This document shows positions 61,477 through 64,000 of a DNA stretch of 64,000 bases, in pieces. Both the position numbers and the translations under genes were made by a program. The first letter of the stretch is position 1; each line of letters starts with the position of its first letter. The DNA is from Aromatoleum evansii (lineage in GTDB: Bacteria; Pseudomonadota; Gammaproteobacteria; Burkholderiales; Rhodocyclaceae): positions 1-64,000 of the forward strand of contig NZ_WTVK01000018.1 in NCBI RefSeq assembly GCF_012910805.1, in the 5' to 3' direction. The notes beneath the pieces are model-generated. The model was not told where the DNA came from. It did not search any database and was given only the letters and a program-made list of their open reading frames with translations.

Positions 61477-61725
61477 TCCCTCCCCTTCAAGGGGGCGGAA
61501 GCGGGGTTTCGGGGAGCCCTGCTCCCCGCCGCCGGAGCGGCGGAGCGAAGCGGAGACTCCTGGGTTGGGGTGGGGATGGGTGGACTCCGCAGCGCCAGTA
61601 AGAAACCCATCCCCATCCTGTCCATTCCAAGGCCGGCTTTGCACAGCCGGCCCGCTCGGACGGCGCGAAGCGATGCTTCGCGAAACCCCGTCCTCGCCCC
61701 CTTGAAGGGGAAGGAACCTGCTAAT
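61477..61725. repeat. Large copy of the CCCTCCCCTTCAAGGG / CCCATCCCCATCC repeat between dgcA and dgcB
   Basis: The outer arms (TCCCTCCCCTTCAAGGGGGC and CCCCCTTGAAGGGGAAGGAA) and inner arms (GGGGTGGGGATGGG and CCCATCCCCATCC) match the element at 25573. This copy carries two extra palindromes, CCGCCGGAGCGGCGG near 61530 and GGCCGGCTTTGCACAGCCGG near 61629. It fills most of the 390-bp gap 61411-61800, which has no gene, and splits an operon that is compact in relatives. It may lower dgcB expression relative to dgcA. Confidence 0.82.
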
Positions 61726-61800
61726 CGCACCGTGCGAACTCCACAAGACCGCGCCGGACCGTGCGCAATTACGTCAGCTTCGACCAAGACCTCCGCGTAC

Positions 61801-63870
61801 TCAGAAGTCCTTGCACAGCCGCAACGCATCCAGGATGGCCGCATGCGTATTCCGCTGCGACACGCAGTCGCCGATGCGGAACAGCAGGTAGCCATCACCC
61901 TTCTCCGCAAGGCAGGACTGCGGCTGGATCGCGAAGAGCTCCTCGATGTTCACCTGGCCCTTGTTGCGCGAACCCGGCTTCAGCTCGTAGTACAGCTTCT
62001 CGTCCGGCCGCACGCCGTTTTCGACCACGATCTGGTCGACGACCCGCTCTTCCTTTGCACCGGTGTATTCGTTCTCCAGCACCGCGACCAGCTTGTCGCC
62101 TTCCCGATACACCTTCTCCAGCATCAGGTCCCCGGTCATGATCACTTCCTTGGGGTACAGGCTGCGGTAGTAGGTCGGGAAGGTCGTGCCGCCGATCGCC
62201 ACACCCGGCTTGATGTCGTCGGTGACGATCTCGACCTTGGCGCCCTTGTCGGCGAGGTAGTCCGCGACCGACATGCCGGAGAACTCGCAGATCGTGTCGT
62301 ACACCAGCACGTTCTTGCCCGGCGCGACCCGGCCTTCGAGGACATCCCAGCTGCTCACGACCAGCCCTTCGGCGGCGCCCCAGTGCGGGTTCTGCTCGAG
62401 GAAGGGATGGGCCCCCACCGCCAGCACGACGACGTCGGGCCTCAGGTCCATGATCGTCGCCGCATCCGCCCCAACGCCCAGGCGCAGGTCGATCTTCAGG
62501 CGTGCGAGCTCGAGCTGGTACCAGCGCGTGATGCCCGCCATCTGGTCGCGCTGCGGCGCCCGGGCGGCAATCGAGATCTGGCCGCCCAGCGCGTCCTTCT
62601 TCTCGAACAGCGTCACGTCATGGCCGCGCTCGGCCGCGACGCGCGCCGCTTCCATGCCGGCCGGCCCGCCACCGACGACGACTACCTTGCGCTTCGGCCC
62701 CGTCGATTTCTCGATGATGTGCGGCAGCCCCTGATGCTCGCGCGAAGTCGCGGCGTTCTGGATGCACAGCACGTCCAGGCCCTGGTACTGGCGGTCGATG
62801 CAGTAGTTCGCGCCGACGCACTGGCGGATCTGGTCGACCTGGCCCATCTTGATCTTGTTCACGAAGTGCGGATCGGCGATGTGCGCGCGCGTCATGCCGA
62901 CGAGGTCGACGTAGCCGCCTTCGAGGATGCGCTGCGCCTGATTCGGGTCCTTGATGTTCTGCGCGTGGATCACCGGCACCGACACCACTTCCTTGATCCC
63001 GGCCGCCAGATGCAGGAAGGGCTCCGGCGGATAGCTCATGTTCGGGATCACGTTCGCCAGCGTGTTATGCGTGTCACAGCCCGAACCGACGACGCCGATG
63101 AAGTCGAGCAGACCCGTGTCGCTGTAGTACTTGGCGATCTGCTTCATGTCCTCGTGCGTGAGACCGTCCGGGTGGAACTCGTCGCCGCAGATGCGCATGC
63201 CAACCACGAAGTCGCGCCCGACCTCGGCCCGCACCGCCTTCAGCACCTCCATGCCGAAGCGCATGCGGTTCTCGAAGGAGCCGCCCCACTCGTCGTTGCG
63301 CTGGTTCACGCGCGGGCTCCAGAACTGGTCGATCAGGTGCTGATGCACCGCCGACAGCTCCACCCCATCCAGCCCGCCCTCCTTCGCCCGGCGCGCCGCC
63401 TGCGCGTAGTTGCCGATGATGCGCTCGATCTCCTCGGGCTCGATCGTCTTGCAGGTCGCGCGGTGCACCGGCTCGCGGATGCCCGACGGCGACACCAGAT
63501 GCGGCCAGTTCTCGCCGTCCCAGCGCGAGCGCCGGCCCATGTGCGTGATCTGGATCATGATCTTCGCGCCATGCTTGTGCATCGCGTCGGCGAGGTTCTG
63601 GAAGTGCGGGATGATCTTGTCGGTCGACAGATTCACCGATTTCCACCAGCCCTGCGGACTGTCGATCGCGACAACCGAGGAGCCGCCGCAGATGCACAGG
63701 CCGATGCCGCCCTTGGCCTTCTCCTCGTAGTACTTGACGTAGCGCTCGGTGGTCATGCCGCCGTCGGTCGCATAGACCTCGGCGTGCGCGGTGCTGACGA
63801 TGCGGTTGCGGATGGTCAGCTTGCCGATCTGGATCGGCTGGAACAGGGCGTCGAACTGGGCCATGGCCAT
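61801..63870 (-). CDS. dgcA: Dimethylglycine demethylase subunit A (OYE-type flavoprotein)
   Basis: A 689-residue enzyme of the NADH:flavin oxidoreductase/trimethylamine dehydrogenase class. The N-terminal TIM barrel (about 1-380) starts FDALFQPIQIGKLTIRNRIV, with QITHMGRRSRWDGENWPHLV and GVELSAVHQHLIDQFWSPRV. Next is the Fe-S site (CVGANYCIDRQYQGLDVLCI), then an FAD/NAD domain (KVVVVGGGPAGMEAARVAAE). It oxidises dimethylglycine to sarcosine and formaldehyde. AGGAG precedes the first ATG by three bases and the second by nine; the true start may be two codons later. DgcA of Pseudomonas is the match. Confidence 0.94.
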   Translation of the reverse strand: MAMAQFDALFQPIQIGKLTIRNRIVSTAHAEVYATDGGMTTERYVKYYEEKAKGGIGLCICGGSSVVAIDSPQGWWKSVNLSTDKIIPHFQNLADAMHKHGAKIMIQITHMGRRSRWDGENWPHLVSPSGIREPVHRATCKTIEPEEIERIIGNYAQAARRAKEGGLDGVELSAVHQHLIDQFWSPRVNQRNDEWGGSFENRMRFGMEVLKAVRAEVGRDFVVGMRICGDEFHPDGLTHEDMKQIAKYYSDTGLLDFIGVVGSGCDTHNTLANVIPNMSYPPEPFLHLAAGIKEVVSVPVIHAQNIKDPNQAQRILEGGYVDLVGMTRAHIADPHFVNKIKMGQVDQIRQCVGANYCIDRQYQGLDVLCIQNAATSREHQGLPHIIEKSTGPKRKVVVVGGGPAGMEAARVAAERGHDVTLFEKKDALGGQISIAARAPQRDQMAGITRWYQLELARLKIDLRLGVGADAATIMDLRPDVVVLAVGAHPFLEQNPHWGAAEGLVVSSWDVLEGRVAPGKNVLVYDTICEFSGMSVADYLADKGAKVEIVTDDIKPGVAIGGTTFPTYYRSLYPKEVIMTGDLMLEKVYREGDKLVAVLENEYTGAKEERVVDQIVVENGVRPDEKLYYELKPGSRNKGQVNIEELFAIQPQSCLAEKGDGYLLFRIGDCVSQRNTHAAILDALRLCKDF

Positions 63871-63879
63871 TTACTCCTA

Positions 63880-64000
63880 TCAGCGCGGGCGGGTGATGAA
63901 CACGCCGTAGTCGCAGCCTTCCTCGGCGCCGCTCTGGGTCTGCTCGGCGAGCGTGCGCAGCGGGCTGCCGGCGGCGGCCAGGATCTGGTCCATTGCGCCG
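63880..64000 (-). CDS. V4R-like/DUF5943-type protein, C-terminal end (cut by window edge)
   Basis: The last 39 residues visible include DQILAAAGSPLRTLAEQTQS and GAEEGCDYGVFITRPR before the TGA at 63882-63880. The pattern matches the end of the V4R-like protein at 48018 (CETQCGADGFDHCIFAIRPR). In Pseudomonas a DUF5943 gene precedes dgcA in the same operon, which fits here (9-bp gap to dgcA). Most of the gene is beyond the window. Confidence 0.65.
   Translation of the reverse strand, partial: GAMDQILAAAGSPLRTLAEQTQSGAEEGCDYGVFITRPR

Noticed and set aside
1-64000. CRISPR arrays, tRNA or rRNA genes
   Set aside because: I looked for regularly spaced identical short repeats and for tRNA/rRNA cores and saw none. 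The repeats present are palindromic intergenic elements or single tandem duplications.

Overview
The window is GC-rich, densely packed DNA of the kind found in Rhodocyclales-type betaproteobacteria (Azoarcus, Aromatoleum, Thauera). That placement is an inference from protein style and gene order; no rRNA or tRNA gene is present. Almost the whole window is one large island for taking up and breaking down choline, glycine betaine and dimethylglycine, and for handling the one-carbon units released.

Region by region: (1) 1-17,316 is a one-carbon block. It holds sdaA (cut by the window edge), glyA, a ferredoxin-like protein, folE2, a RACo-like corrinoid activator, a methyl-THF:corrinoid methyltransferase, two almost identical corrinoid proteins, a hydantoinase-like gene, metF/metV, a DUF1638 protein, purU, folD and folC. 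(2) 17,523-20,573 is a foreign-looking 3-kb unit bounded by 176-bp inverted repeats of about 97% identity. It carries three AT-richer genes of unknown function and an attC-like site. (3) 20,755-25,449 holds betA, betB and betI, with a toxin-antitoxin module (toxin frameshifted) inserted between betB and betI. (4) 25,712-30,241 holds ABC permease and ATPase genes, a TorF-type outer-membrane protein and a choline/betaine-binding protein. (5) 30,359-44,825 holds an SMR exporter, a SulP transporter behind a broken gene, two GlxA-type AraC regulators, a TRAP transporter whose binding-protein gene is frameshifted by a GGCT repeat, a DapA-family/aldehyde dehydrogenase/FAD oxidoreductase operon with its LysR regulator, and a porin. 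(6) 44,987-50,075 holds the glycine betaine dioxygenase pair gbcB/gbcA, a V4R-like protein and the regulator most like GbdR. (7) 50,203-53,626 holds a small membrane protein and a sodium:solute symporter fused to degenerate GGDEF and intact EAL domains. (8) 53,644-56,708 is a second betaine ABC transporter. (9) 57,090-64,000 is the dimethylglycine demethylase operon (dgcA, dgcB, etfA, etfB), with a V4R-like partner cut by the right edge.

How it fits together: BetA/BetB make betaine from choline, GbcA/GbcB remove one methyl group, and DgcA/DgcB with the dedicated ETF remove the next. Sarcosine oxidase is not in the window and may lie beyond the left edge. GlyA, SdaA, PurU and FolD drain the C1 units and glycine. 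The corrinoid/MetF/MetV branch suggests a second, cobalamin-dependent methyl route, but no MttB-type substrate methyltransferase is encoded here.

Two shared regulatory patterns stand out. The first is a direct repeat, GTCGCAA-N14-GTCGCAA (21-bp period), ahead of many of these operons in the same orientation relative to the gene. The second is a 16-bp TTGATTG-type site ahead of betB, betI and an AraC gene, probably a BetI operator.
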